Source: Dehalococcoidia bacterium UBA2160
GTDB lineage: Bacteria; Chloroflexota; Dehalococcoidia; Lucifugimonadales; UBA1123
Direction: 5' to 3'
Length of the DNA: 14,456 nucleotides
Assembly: GCA_002328865.1 (NCBI GenBank)
Contig: DCWO01000077.1
Span: forward strand, 9,950-24,405
In this document: positions 1 to 7,099 of the stretch, piece after piece
Layout of the letters: each line of letters begins with the position of its first letter
Numbering within the stretch: position 1 is the stretch's first letter
Notes under the pieces: model-generated
The model's database searches: none
Told to the model about the DNA's origin: nothing
Seen by the model: only the letters and a program-made list of their open reading frames with translations
Translations under genes and position numbers: made by a program

Positions 1-12
1 CCGCGTCGCTCT

Positions 13-18
13 TATAAT
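13..18 (+). promoter_or_regulatory. -10 box TATAAT just upstream of rsfS
   Basis: A perfect TATAAT lies six bases before the ATG at 25. A transcript from it would start at or next to the start codon, and no Shine-Dalgarno sequence is visible in between, so rsfS may be read from a leaderless mRNA. The -35 region lies outside the window, so this rests on one hexamer. Confidence 0.45.
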
Positions 19-24
19 GAAATC

Positions 25-387
25 ATGACTGAACAAGTCGTTCTTCAGCCAGTCGACCAGGCTCACGCTTTGGTCGAGCTGGCCTCGGAAAAGCAGGCGT
101 ACGACATCGTCCTGGTCGATGTCCGCGAAGCCACGGATTTCGCGGACTATTTCGTCATCATGACCGCCGAGTCGCCTCGCCAAATGCGAGCGCTTATCGA
201 GGACGTTCAAGACGCCATGCGGGCGGTCGATATCCGCGCGCACCACATGGAAGGCACTCATCTCAGCGGGTGGGTGCTGATCGACTTCGGCGACGTGGTC
301 GTCCACGTGCTCGGCCCCGAAGAGCGCGAGTTCTACGATCTGGAACGAGTCTGGCCCAAGGCCGTCGAGATGGTCAGACTCCAGTAG
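25..387 (+). CDS. rsfS: Ribosomal silencing factor RsfS (Iojap/YbeB family)
   Basis: This is a 120-residue cytoplasmic protein, the usual length for RsfS. The family binds ribosomal protein uL14 on the 50S subunit and blocks joining with 30S, lowering translation in starvation or stationary phase. The family signature is clear: a DFADYFVIMTAESPRQM segment (about residues 38-54) and a C-terminal block GWVLIDFGDVVVHVLGPEER (about 82-101) followed by FYDLERVW. The ATG start follows a TATAAT box by six bases with no obvious ribosome binding site. The gene ends one base before the convergent ndk stop, so the two 3' ends abut with no visible terminator. Its common neighbour nadD may lie upstream outside the window. 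Identity is secure. Confidence 0.95.
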   Translation: MTEQVVLQPVDQAHALVELASEKQAYDIVLVDVREATDFADYFVIMTAESPRQMRALIEDVQDAMRAVDIRAHHMEGTHLSGWVLIDFGDVVVHVLGPEEREFYDLERVWPKAVEMVRLQ

Positions 388-388
388 G

Positions 389-838
389 CTACTCGGCGAT
401 CCACGGGTCCGTCGAACGCCGGTAGCCCAGGATGTCGCCGTCCGGGAAGAACAGCGCCAGCTCCCTCTCTGCCGATTCGACTGAGTCCGAACCGTGCACC
501 AGGTTGCGCCCGATGTCCACGCCGAAATCGCCTCTGATGGATCCGGGCGGGGAGTCGACCGGCTTGGTCTCGCCCATCGTTTTCCTAACCAGCGCGACCG
601 CGTCGCCGCCCTCGATGGCCATGGCGACGATGGGCCCCGACGTGATGAAGCTCACGAGCGGCGCGAAGAACGGTTTGCCCTCATGCTCGCCGTAGTGGCG
701 GTGGGCCAGCTCCTCGGAAACCTGCATCAGCTTCATTCCGACGATCTTGAGGCCCCGTCTCTCCAACCGCGAGATGATCTCTCCGATCAACCCTCGCTGC
801 ACGGCGTCCGGCTTAAGCAATACCAGTGTTGTTTCCAT
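389..838 (-). CDS. ndk: Nucleoside diphosphate kinase
   Basis: Ndk transfers the gamma-phosphate of ATP to nucleoside diphosphates through a phosphohistidine, keeping (d)NTP pools balanced in the cytoplasm. The 149-residue protein has the family's usual length. It begins ETTLVLLKPDAVQRGLIGEI, with the nucleotide-binding Lys9, and carries the active-site block around residues 111-124, NLVHGSDSVESAE, with catalytic His115. The start is an ATG preceded by GGAGAG (848-853) at a nine-base spacing. It lies 61 bases downstream of the tsaB stop on the same strand and is probably the last gene of a tsaE-tsaB-ndk transcript. Its 3' end abuts rsfS, which is convergent. Confidence 0.97.
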   Translation of the reverse strand: METTLVLLKPDAVQRGLIGEIISRLERRGLKIVGMKLMQVSEELAHRHYGEHEGKPFFAPLVSFITSGPIVAMAIEGGDAVALVRKTMGETKPVDSPPGSIRGDFGVDIGRNLVHGSDSVESAERELALFFPDGDILGYRRSTDPWIAE

Positions 839-899
839 GTTTTCGGACTCTCCAATAATTATGAATCAAGGTGGCGGGCGTCCCGATTCCGCCGTGAGG

Positions 900-1592
900 T
901 CAGCGCCGGCTCTGTCCCCATCGTCGAGCAGCGGAACTGGCCTGAGAGCTGCGAAGGTACACTGGCTCCAGCGTCGCGGCATCCGCGACGTCGCCAGCCT
1001 GGAGGCGCTCGAAACCGAGCCGAGCCACGGCGCTGGCATGCCTCGTGGGCGGTGCGACGTCGGCGATCCGGGCGGCATCTCCGAGCCGTTCGCGAATGGA
1101 CGACGACATCGTCTGAACGGCCTCGCCGCAGTATATCGCCTCTGGCGCCAGCGCGTCCAAGAACGCGTCGTGCTCGGTCAGCGCGATCTCGCCTGTCGAT
1201 ATCGGTCCGTCGGCAGGGTAGGCGCCGAGGTACAGCCGCGTTCTGCCCGCGCCGATGAGCGCCATGATTTCAAGTCCAAGCCCTCGATGCGGCAGCGCCT
1301 CGATCTCCAGCGTGCCGACGGCGACGAGCGGGATGTCTCGCGCGGTGGCCAGAGAGACCGCTGTGCTCATGCCGACCCTGAGAGCGCTGAACCCGCCGGG
1401 TCCGACGGCCAAGAAGACCGCTGTAAGGTCTTCGATGTCGATTCCCGCATGCTCGATGATGCGTCGAATCGCGGGAACGAGTTCGACGCTGTGGTTGCGC
1501 TCCGACCGCCAGGCGAGCTCGGCAACGGTCTCGCCTTGCCTAGACAGGCCGACGGAGGCGTAACGCGTGGAGGTGTCGATCGAAAGTTCCAT
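900..1592 (-). CDS. tsaB: tRNA threonylcarbamoyladenosine biosynthesis protein TsaB
   Basis: TsaB (YeaZ) is an ASKHA-fold paralogue of TsaD. It partners TsaD and TsaE to attach threonylcarbamoyl to A37 of tRNAs reading ANN codons. The 230-residue protein opens with the phosphate-1-like strand ELSIDTSTRYASVGL. It keeps the typical middle motif as GPGGFSALRVGMSTAVSLA (about residues 68-86), where many homologues have GPGSFTGLR. The region after about residue 215 is Ser/Arg-rich and poorly conserved, as is common for this family. The ATG start is six bases after the tsaE stop, consistent with translational coupling; only a weak ribosome binding site is visible. The catalytic partner TsaD is not in the window. 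Confidence 0.93.
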   Translation of the reverse strand: MELSIDTSTRYASVGLSRQGETVAELAWRSERNHSVELVPAIRRIIEHAGIDIEDLTAVFLAVGPGGFSALRVGMSTAVSLATARDIPLVAVGTLEIEALPHRGLGLEIMALIGAGRTRLYLGAYPADGPISTGEIALTEHDAFLDALAPEAIYCGEAVQTMSSSIRERLGDAARIADVAPPTRHASAVARLGFERLQAGDVADAATLEPVYLRSSQASSAARRWGQSRR

Positions 1593-1598
1593 GATCCG

Positions 1599-2078
1599 CT
1601 ACTTCGACTGCTGTGCCTGGAGGACTCTGGCGATTTCCGCGTACCGATCGGACTCCGAACTCAGCGATATTCGACGTGTGTCCGGGTCGACGACGTCCAG
1701 CGTTATCATGGCGTGGTCCTCCGGAAAGTAGCCCGGAGCTTTGTCCGCCCACTCGACGACGCACACGCCGTCGCCATCGAGGTGCTCTTCCAACCCCAGT
1801 TCGACGATCTCCTCGTACGAGTCCAACCTGTAGAGGTCCATGTGGTACATCGTCAGCCTGGCGTTGTACTCGTTGACCAGCACGAAGGTTGGGCTGCGGG
1901 CGTATTCGTCGGAGCCCAAACCCCAGAGGATGCCCTGCGTCAGCGTTGTCTTGCCCGCGCCAAGATTTCCCACGAGCAGATAGACGTCGCCCGGCATCGC
2001 CGACATGCCCAGGAGCCGTCCTATGGCTTGTGTCTCTTCCGGGCTCTGGGCCGTGAGCCCAACGCATACGTAAGACAT
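1599..2078 (-). CDS. tsaE: tRNA threonylcarbamoyladenosine biosynthesis ATPase TsaE
   Basis: TsaE (YjeE) is the P-loop ATPase that drives turnover of the TsaB-TsaD complex in t6A synthesis. The 159-residue protein has a Walker A motif GNLGAGKTT (residues 37-45), the following SPTFVLVNEY block (about 62-71), the YHMDLYRL strand with its acidic residue (about 78-85), and VVEWADK (about 107-113), all diagnostic. It is first in the minus-strand tsaE-tsaB-ndk run. A TTGAGG / 17 nt / TATAAT promoter lies 48-76 bases upstream of the ATG and predicts a leader of about 40 bases. The metallophosphoesterase diverges from it across a 77-base gap. Confidence 0.95.
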   Translation of the reverse strand: MSYVCVGLTAQSPEETQAIGRLLGMSAMPGDVYLLVGNLGAGKTTLTQGILWGLGSDEYARSPTFVLVNEYNARLTMYHMDLYRLDSYEEIVELGLEEHLDGDGVCVVEWADKAPGYFPEDHAMITLDVVDPDTRRISLSSESDRYAEIARVLQAQQSK

Positions 2079-2125
2079 ACTTAACGACGCCTCGCTTGAC
2101 GTAGTTCGTTGACCAACAGTCGTGT

Positions 2126-2154
2126 ATTATATGTTGCAGGCAATCCGTCCTCAA
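2126..2154 (-). promoter_or_regulatory. Sigma-70-type promoter for tsaE-tsaB-ndk
   Basis: On the minus strand, TTGAGG (2149-2154) and a perfect TATAAT (2126-2131) are separated by exactly 17 bases. Transcription would start near 2119, about 40 bases before the tsaE ATG. The -35 box ends two bases from the GTG start of the divergent metallophosphoesterase. Confidence 0.7.
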
Positions 2155-2155
2155 G

Positions 2156-2902
2156 GTGAAGCCCGAATTGAAGGCCCTGATCGTCTCCGACGTCCACAGC
2201 AATCTTGAAGCATTTCAGAGCGTGATAGCTGATGCTGAGCGACGCGGCGGCTTCGACGAAATATGGTCGCTGGGCGACCTAGTGGGCTATGGCCCCGATC
2301 CCGTGGCCGTGATCGAACTGCTGCGTGGATACGCACACAAAGCCGTGGTCGGCAACCATGACCTGGCCGCGATAGGGAAGCTGAGCACCGAGGCGTTCAA
2401 TCCGCACGCAACTCAAGCCGCCCAGTGGACGGCGGATCAGCTTGCAGAGGAACAGCAGACTTTCCTGCTCAAACAGCCGATGAAGCTCCGGATCGACGAG
2501 TTTCTTTTGGTGCACGGCAGCCCGCGAGACCCCGTCTGGGAATACGTTGTCTCGACCAGCGCGGCGGTGGCCAATTTCGCCCACTTCGACACTCAGCGTT
2601 GCCTGTTGGGGCACTCTCACATCCCCTTCATCTGCAGACCCAAGGGAGATAGCTCAGCAGAGTTTCACGCCCCGACCCTCGACGAGCAACTTATTCTGCA
2701 CGAGGACAAGATGATCGTCAACCCGGGCGGCGTAGGGCAGCCAAGGGACGGCGACGCCAGGGCGAGTTACGCCGTCTACGACTCGGACCAAGACTCCGTC
2801 ACCCACCACCGGGCCGAGTACGACATCCCCGCGACGCAAGACAAGATGCGTGAGCACAAGCTTCCTGAATTCTTGATCGATCGTCTGACGTACGGGCGGT
2901 AG
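2156..2902 (+). CDS. Calcineurin-like metallophosphoesterase (YfcE/PP2A-like)
   Basis: This 248-residue cytoplasmic enzyme has the full dinuclear-metal phosphoesterase signature: SDVHSN (residues 11-16, metal ligands Asp12 and His14), GDLVGYGPDP (about 40-49), GNHD (66-69), a later LVHGSP, and GHSHIP near residue 160. These place it with small bacterial phosphoesterases of the YfcE/ApaH-like group. The natural substrate cannot be read from sequence; cyclic nucleotides, phosphoprotein or general phosphodiesters are all possible. The start is GTG at 2156, chosen because the protein then begins directly with the LIVSDVHSN strand; the ribosome binding site is weak. It is divergent from tsaE and convergent with the next gene. 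Confidence 0.9.
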   Translation: MKPELKALIVSDVHSNLEAFQSVIADAERRGGFDEIWSLGDLVGYGPDPVAVIELLRGYAHKAVVGNHDLAAIGKLSTEAFNPHATQAAQWTADQLAEEQQTFLLKQPMKLRIDEFLLVHGSPRDPVWEYVVSTSAAVANFAHFDTQRCLLGHSHIPFICRPKGDSSAEFHAPTLDEQLILHEDKMIVNPGGVGQPRDGDARASYAVYDSDQDSVTHHRAEYDIPATQDKMREHKLPEFLIDRLTYGR

Positions 2903-2936
2903 GCCCGCAACCGGATTCAGACTCGCTCGCCTGTCT

Positions 2937-3677
2937 CTACTCTTCCTCTTCGGCGGGAGTCGCGGGCGCCAACGCGGTCCGGCCGGACGCGCCGGCGCCA
3001 GCACGCTTGGGGCGAACTTTTTGTATGCCCGCGTTCAATCTTTTGATCGCCTTGGCTTCGCCCAACCCGACAACTAGGCCCGCAACGCCCATGTGGCTCA
3101 GCGCGGTGAGATCGCTTGTGGCGGGAGAGTCGGGGGCCGTCGCGATGAAGGGACCTTCGACCAATCCACGGACCTTCTGCAACTCCATCAAACCCAGGAC
3201 CGTCACCGGCTTGCCCACGACGTCTGCCAGCAAGAACGCTCCCGACGTGTCGATTCCCGCGATGCCCCTTGCCGTGTCCCGGTCCAGATCCTTGGACACG
3301 ACGATGAAGCTGCCCAGGTCGTCCATGTCGATTACGGACGAAGACGTGGTCGCCGGATCGTATACGACGAAATCGCAACCCTGTTCATCAAGCGCGTCGA
3401 TTCCGGCTTCGTCGAAACCCGCCAGACCCGCACCCCAGAGCTTACCTTCAAGAGCCTTTGCCGCTGCGTCCGATAGTGCGGCGCCCTCGGAATCCACCAG
3501 GATTGCGGATACGCCGGCCTCGGCGAGTTTTGGCTTCTTGGCCAGGTCCGCGTCAGACACCAGACCGACAAGAACTATGGCCGGCGGCGTATCAGCTCGG
3601 CCGGTGACTGCGCCGAACCCCATGGACTGGGGCGAACGTTGGTTCATCCTTCTTAACAGGTCAACCAGCTTGCTCAT
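2937..3677 (-). CDS. Conserved-looking hypothetical protein, possible beta/alpha barrel
   Basis: I do not recognise this 246-residue protein. It is soluble, with no signal peptide or membrane segment. It alternates short hydrophobic strands (IVLVGLV, AILVD, FVVYDP, FIVVSKDL, AFLLADVV, PFIATAP, GVAGLVVGLG) with acidic/Ala-rich helices, a pattern suggesting a TIM-barrel-like fold. The LxALSHMGVAGLVVGLGEA segment (about residues 200-218) resembles the last barrel strands of such enzymes. The tail from about residue 222 is Lys/Arg/Ala-rich and ends in EEEE. The start is an ATG with GAGG (3683-3686) five bases upstream, and a good promoter lies at 3722-3750. It is transcribed alone, convergent with the phosphoesterase. 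Real coding is supported by length, ribosome binding site, promoter and composition. Confidence 0.8.
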   Translation of the reverse strand: MSKLVDLLRRMNQRSPQSMGFGAVTGRADTPPAIVLVGLVSDADLAKKPKLAEAGVSAILVDSEGAALSDAAAKALEGKLWGAGLAGFDEAGIDALDEQGCDFVVYDPATTSSSVIDMDDLGSFIVVSKDLDRDTARGIAGIDTSGAFLLADVVGKPVTVLGLMELQKVRGLVEGPFIATAPDSPATSDLTALSHMGVAGLVVGLGEAKAIKRLNAGIQKVRPKRAGAGASGRTALAPATPAEEEE

Positions 3678-3721
3678 ATAGACCTCATGTGTGGGTGAAT
3701 TCGTAATACGATGACCTTTGG

Positions 3722-3750
3722 ATTCTAATCCAACGGCGGCGCACCTTCAA
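3722..3750 (-). promoter_or_regulatory. Sigma-70-type promoter for the 246-aa hypothetical gene
   Basis: On the minus strand, TTGAAG (3745-3750), a 17-base spacer and TAGAAT (3722-3727) form a good promoter. Transcription would start about 38 bases before the ATG at 3677. Confidence 0.65.
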
Positions 3751-3797
3751 CCGCGCCTCTTGCCAATGCACGTGTCCGGTATTACCCTGGGACAATG

Positions 3798-3804
3798 AAG
3801 GAGG
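3798..3804 (+). promoter_or_regulatory. Shine-Dalgarno AAGGAGG deciding the TTG start at 3814
   Basis: A consensus AAGGAGG lies nine bases before the TTG at 3814. The nearby ATG at 3795 opens a frame that stops after nine codons, so the TTG is the credible start of the hydrolase. Confidence 0.8.
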
Positions 3805-3813
3805 CGGCTGCAA

Positions 3814-4506
3814 TTGAAGGCTAAACAGATTCAGGGTCGGTCTCTGCTGTACCTCGCGATCGAACCCGATGATTTCTCACCCGACAATCCCCTCCCTTTG
3901 ATAATCCTGCTGCACGGTTTCGGGGCGAGCATGGCGGACCTGGCTAGTCTTTCGATGGCGTTCAAGAGCGAAGGTTATGTCTTCGTCTTTCCGAATGCAC
4001 CGATTCCAATCCAGGTGGGGCCTGGCCTGAGCGGTTACGCTTGGACGCCGCCGCGGGAGTCCGGCAGCGACACGGAAGACTCCGAAGAGCGCGCCGAAGA
4101 GGCGTTGGACACCCTCTTCGAAGAGGTAATGGAGCGGTACAACGTGGAACCGGGCAACGTGTTGCTTGGCGGTTTCTCGCAGGGCGGCATGATGTCGTAT
4201 CGTTGCGGTCTGATCCGCCCAGACCTGTTCGCGGGACTTATCATTATGAGTTCCAGGGTGTCTTCGCCCGACGCGATCAGAGACAGGCTGCCCGAGGATA
4301 GGAGTCAGCCGATCTTTGTTTCGCACGGAACCTCGGATATGATGATCCCGATTTCGGGCGGGCGCGACTCCCGGGATTTCCTCGAGGCTGAAGGATACAC
4401 TTTCGAGTATCACGAGTATCCGATGGGCCACGAGATCACCCAGCAGGTTCTGGACGACATGGTGGCGTGGACCAACAACGTCCTGCCGCCCGGAGGTCAG
4501 GACTAG
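3814..4506 (+). CDS. Phospholipase/carboxylesterase-family alpha/beta hydrolase
   Basis: This 230-residue serine hydrolase belongs to the small carboxylesterase/lysophospholipase (YpfH/EstB-like) group of the alpha/beta-hydrolase superfamily. Visible features in order: LIILLHGFGAS (oxyanion-hole region, about residues 29-39); the nucleophile elbow GGFSQGG with Ser122; HGTSDMMIP carrying the acid Asp175; and GHE with catalytic His206 near the end. There is no signal peptide, so it is cytoplasmic. It starts at TTG behind a perfect AAGGAGG. Its stop is four bases before the ATG of the GH4 gene, so the two are almost certainly co-transcribed. Together they suggest removal of acyl esters from a substrate the glycosidase then handles, which is inference; the exact ester is unknown. 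Confidence 0.9.
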   Translation: MKAKQIQGRSLLYLAIEPDDFSPDNPLPLIILLHGFGASMADLASLSMAFKSEGYVFVFPNAPIPIQVGPGLSGYAWTPPRESGSDTEDSEERAEEALDTLFEEVMERYNVEPGNVLLGGFSQGGMMSYRCGLIRPDLFAGLIIMSSRVSSPDAIRDRLPEDRSQPIFVSHGTSDMMIPISGGRDSRDFLEAEGYTFEYHEYPMGHEITQQVLDDMVAWTNNVLPPGGQD

Positions 4507-4510
4507 CCAC

Positions 4511-5791
4511 ATGCCGAAGATCGCGATCATAGGCGCGGGGAGCGTCGTATTCACGCGCCGTCTTCTGGGCGACGTTCTTTCGTTCCCGTCGATTCGAGAT
4601 TCAGAGATATCGCTCATGGACATCGACGCGGAACGGTTGGAGATGATCTCGGCTCTCGGCGAGCGCATGGCCAAGGACTCGGGAACCGGCGCGCGAATCG
4701 AAGCCACGTCCGATCGCGAAAGATCCCTCGAGGGCGCGGACTACGTCATCACCACAATCAGGGTAGGGGATGACGACGCCGTGGACCGGGGCATTCCGCA
4801 GCGATACGGGGTCGACCAGGCGGTTGGAGACACCATCGGCCCAGGCGGTGTGATCAAGGCGCTGAGAACCGTTCCCGTGCTGATCGACATATGCAGAGAC
4901 ATGGAACGGCTGTGCCCGGAAGCCTGGTTGCTCAATTACACAAACCCGATGGCCATCGCGTGCTGGGCAATCAGCGACGCGACGTCGATCCAAAATGTAG
5001 GCCTTTGCCACAGCGTGCAAAACACGGCACGGCAGTTGTCCGAGTACATCGGAGCGAATCTTTCCGACGTGTCGTTCTGGACGGCCGGCATCAACCACAT
5101 GGCATGGTACTTGCGATTAGAAAATCAAGGCAGCGACGCTTATCCCGCGTTGCGCGCCGCCATGGACGACCCGCAAATATTCGTCAAGGACCCGGTCAGG
5201 TTCGAGGTGATGCGCCACTTCGGTTATTTCGTTTCCGAGTCGACGCGGCACATGTCGGAGTACGTGCCGTACTTCAGGGGCGAACCGGGTCGGATGGAGC
5301 GCTTTGGACTGGCCCCGTTCGACGTCGGCGCACGAGCTCAACAACGCCGGGTCGATTCCCACTACCAAGCCATAAGCGACGAACTCGCGTCCGACACACC
5401 AATGTCCCCGCAGCGGACGAACGAGTACGCCGCCTACATAATGGACTCGATGGAGACCGGCACGCCGAGGCGCGTGAACGTCAATGTGAGAAACTCGGGG
5501 CTGATATCGAACCTTCCCGAAGGATCGTGCGTAGAGGTCCCGTGCATGGTCGATGACCTGGGCGTCCATCCCAGCCACGTGGGCGACCTTCCGGATCAGT
5601 GCGCCGGCCTGATCCAGTCCAATATCAACCTCCACAGGCTTACGGTCAAATCGATAATGGAGGGCGACCGGGAAGCCGCCATCCACGCGGCGATGCTCGA
5701 CCCGCTCACCGCGTCCATCCTGTCGTTGTCGGAGATACGCGCGATGATGGGCGAGATGTTCGATGCCCAACCCGAGTATTTCGCATCTTGA
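4511..5791 (+). CDS. Glycoside hydrolase family 4 (alpha-galactosidase/alpha-galacturonidase type)
   Basis: GH4 enzymes cleave glycosides by an NAD+- and Mn2+-dependent oxidation/elimination mechanism in the cytoplasm. This 426-residue protein has the N-terminal Rossmann motif IGAGSVVFTRRLLGD (about residues 7-21), acidic MDIDAERL for NAD ribose binding (36-43), and NYTNPM (142-147). The metal-site pair is GLCHSVQNT with Cys166 and AGINHMAW with His196. The GLCHSVQ form matches the MelA/LplD-like alpha-galactosidase and galacturonidase branch rather than the 6-phospho-beta-glucosidases, so a non-phosphorylated alpha-galactoside or galacturonide is likely; the exact sugar is not resolved. The ATG is four bases after the hydrolase stop, with GGAGG (4493-4497) inside that gene's end. 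Confidence 0.92.
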   Translation: MPKIAIIGAGSVVFTRRLLGDVLSFPSIRDSEISLMDIDAERLEMISALGERMAKDSGTGARIEATSDRERSLEGADYVITTIRVGDDDAVDRGIPQRYGVDQAVGDTIGPGGVIKALRTVPVLIDICRDMERLCPEAWLLNYTNPMAIACWAISDATSIQNVGLCHSVQNTARQLSEYIGANLSDVSFWTAGINHMAWYLRLENQGSDAYPALRAAMDDPQIFVKDPVRFEVMRHFGYFVSESTRHMSEYVPYFRGEPGRMERFGLAPFDVGARAQQRRVDSHYQAISDELASDTPMSPQRTNEYAAYIMDSMETGTPRRVNVNVRNSGLISNLPEGSCVEVPCMVDDLGVHPSHVGDLPDQCAGLIQSNINLHRLTVKSIMEGDREAAIHAAMLDPLTASILSLSEIRAMMGEMFDAQPEYFAS

Positions 5792-5863
5792 CGTCTTATC
5801 CTGCGGCGCTCGCCGACGGTCGACCGCGAGGAGTGGGAACTGTCCATTTCACCGGAAACTGGT

Positions 5864-5904
5864 GCGTTCCGCAGCAAATTGAGGCGAAGCAAAGCTGCGG
5901 CGCA
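5864..5904. repeat. Imperfect inverted repeat between GH4 and aldolase genes
   Basis: CCGCAGC (5869-5875) and GCTGCGG (5894-5900) are perfect 7-base arms with an 18-base spacer. They are extended outward by TGCG and CGCA, giving 11 paired positions with a two-base bulge on the left. No T-run follows, so it is not an obvious intrinsic terminator. It lies about 20 bases before the aldolase ribosome binding site and may be an operator or a processing hairpin. Confidence 0.45.
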
Positions 5905-5936
5905 CACTAATAGATATTGATGCCAAGGAGGCAGGA

Positions 5937-6683
5937 ATGACGAGAATCCGGACGAACAACATCCTGGCGAAAAACCGACAAGGCAAGAAAGGCCTCGGAT
6001 TGGGATTGGTCTTTCCATGCGCCGAAGCGATCGAGCTTGTGGGGATGATGGGAGGTTTCGATCACGTCAATCTGGACGGCGAGCACGGGCTCTTCTCGCC
6101 CGAGAGCATCGACGCGATGGTGCGGGTCGCCAACGGATACGGACTCACCGTCACCGCCAGAGTGCCCACCCTGACGGACTCGACGATCAACCAGTTCCTC
6201 GACAGGGGCGTGATGGGCGTTCTGGGACCCCACGTCGACACCGCTGAGCAGGCGAAGCAACTCGTCGACTCTTGCCGGTTCGTACCCGAAGGCGACCGCT
6301 CATGGGGCGGCGGCGCCGGGACGTTCTACAACGACGGCGGCCTGCTGGATCAACCCGGCTCGCAGAGAACCGAGTGGATGGTCGAGACCAACAAAGAGAT
6401 GCTCGTCATGGCTCAGCTCGAGACGGCGACGGCGTTCGAGAACCTGGACGCTATCCTCGCAGTAGATGGCATCGACGCGTTCGCATGGGGCTCCAACGAC
6501 CTCGCCCAGTCCATGGGACTGCCCGGACAACCGGACCATCCCGACGTCAAGGCAGCCGAAGCCTCGGTGGCCGATCGGATTCACGCCGCCGGACGGAAGA
6601 TGTCGTACGACCTGATGTCGACAATCGGCCTTCCGAACTTGATCTTGGATGGCGCCCGCGGGTTTCTGGAGGCGCAGAGTTAG
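5937..6683 (+). CDS. HpcH/HpaI-family class II aldolase
   Basis: Members cleave 2-keto-3-deoxy acids or related hydroxy-acids to pyruvate plus an aldehyde, using a divalent metal. The 248-residue protein shows the family's key blocks: VNLDGEHG with His50, TARVP with Arg75, GVLGPHVDT (about 95-103), QLET with metal-ligand Glu162, and WGSNDLAQSMG with metal-ligand Asp188. These correspond to His45, Arg70, Glu149 and Asp175 of E. coli HpaI. The start is ATG behind a consensus AAGGAGG (5925-5931). It follows the GH4 gene by 145 bases on the same strand, so it may take the sugar-acid product of that pathway. The substrate is unassigned; 2-keto-3-deoxy-sugar acid or 4-hydroxy-2-oxo-acid aldolase are both possible. 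Confidence 0.9.
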   Translation: MTRIRTNNILAKNRQGKKGLGLGLVFPCAEAIELVGMMGGFDHVNLDGEHGLFSPESIDAMVRVANGYGLTVTARVPTLTDSTINQFLDRGVMGVLGPHVDTAEQAKQLVDSCRFVPEGDRSWGGGAGTFYNDGGLLDQPGSQRTEWMVETNKEMLVMAQLETATAFENLDAILAVDGIDAFAWGSNDLAQSMGLPGQPDHPDVKAAEASVADRIHAAGRKMSYDLMSTIGLPNLILDGARGFLEAQS

Positions 6684-6731
6684 TGTCCTGTCTCCGAAGT
6701 TCACTCAACAATTGTGGGCGTTCGGCGGCCC

Positions 6732-6781
6732 TTCGACAAGCTCAGCGCGAACGGAAGAGAGTTCAATCCGTTCGTGGTGAG
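6732..6781. repeat. Dispersed inverted-repeat unit, copy 1
   Basis: The left arm starts TTCGACAAGCTCA (6732-6744) and ends CGAACGG (6748-6754). After 13 bases the inverted partner CCGTTCGTGGTGAG (6768-6781) follows. A second unit with the same order of arms lies at 14371-14448. The right arm here matches the reverse complement of the left arm of copy 2 (CTCACCACGAACGG) exactly, so the two loci share one repeat family. Confidence 0.75.
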
Positions 6782-6798
6782 TCCCGATGCCATCGGGA
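6782..6798. repeat. Short palindrome TCCCGATG-C-CATCGGGA
   Basis: Perfect 8-base arms flank a single central base, directly abutting the inverted repeat unit at 6732-6781. It has no T-tract, so it is more likely part of the repeat mosaic than a terminator. Confidence 0.6.
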
Positions 6799-6915
6799 TT
6801 ATGTCCGCACTGCGAACAATGCATATGGCAGCAACGGCGCTCCAAATGCCGCCATTCTGAAGGCCGCAGCCGAAGAATCTAGGGCCCCGCAGGCGAATAC
6901 GTGTCGCGTCAGGCC

Positions 6916-6937
6916 AGATCCTTCGCTGCGGCTCAGG
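6916..6937. repeat. AGATCCTTCGCTGCGG-type element
   Basis: This 22-base stretch, ending CTCAGG, is embedded in the repeat mosaic. It resembles from memory a short element dispersed between genes in related genomes. Only one copy is in the window, so repeat status cannot be shown here. Confidence 0.3.
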
Positions 6938-6964
6938 CCGGCGATGGGGAGCCGTTGCTTGGAA

Positions 6965-6999
6965 TTCCCGACACATCAGGATCCCGGCCTTGTCGGGAA
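6965..6999. repeat. Inverted repeat TTCCCGACA / TGTCGGGAA
   Basis: Perfect 9-base arms (6965-6973 and 6991-6999) are separated by 17 bases, about 100 bases before the dehydrogenase start. No T-run follows. It could be a mobile-repeat remnant or an operator. Confidence 0.6.
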
Positions 7000-7099
7000 C
7001 CGTCGAATCACAAACCCACAAACGCGTGGTGTGAGTGTACAAACAGTGGGTCGGTTGGATCCGACAATTATCAGCGACGACGATGAATAGGGGGAAACC

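Larger units (their letters stand above)
6684..7099. other. Gene-free 416-bp gap built from dispersed repeats
   Basis: No convincing gene is present. The gap holds a mosaic of short palindromic or dispersed elements: an inverted unit at 6732-6781, an abutting palindrome at 6782-6798, an AGATCCTTCGCTGCGG-type element at 6916-6937 and a 9-base-arm inverted repeat at 6965-6999. A plus-strand open frame crossing it is Arg/Ser-rich and is a frame shadow of the repeats. The final 20 bases hold the ribosome binding site of the dehydrogenase (AGGGGG, 7089-7094). Confidence 0.7.

Noticed and set aside
747..2084. A 445-codon open frame on the plus strand
   Set aside because: It lies antisense to tsaB and tsaE, is rich in Arg/Val/Asp from the complementary GC-rich codons and shows no family motifs; tsaB and tsaE are clear on the other strand.
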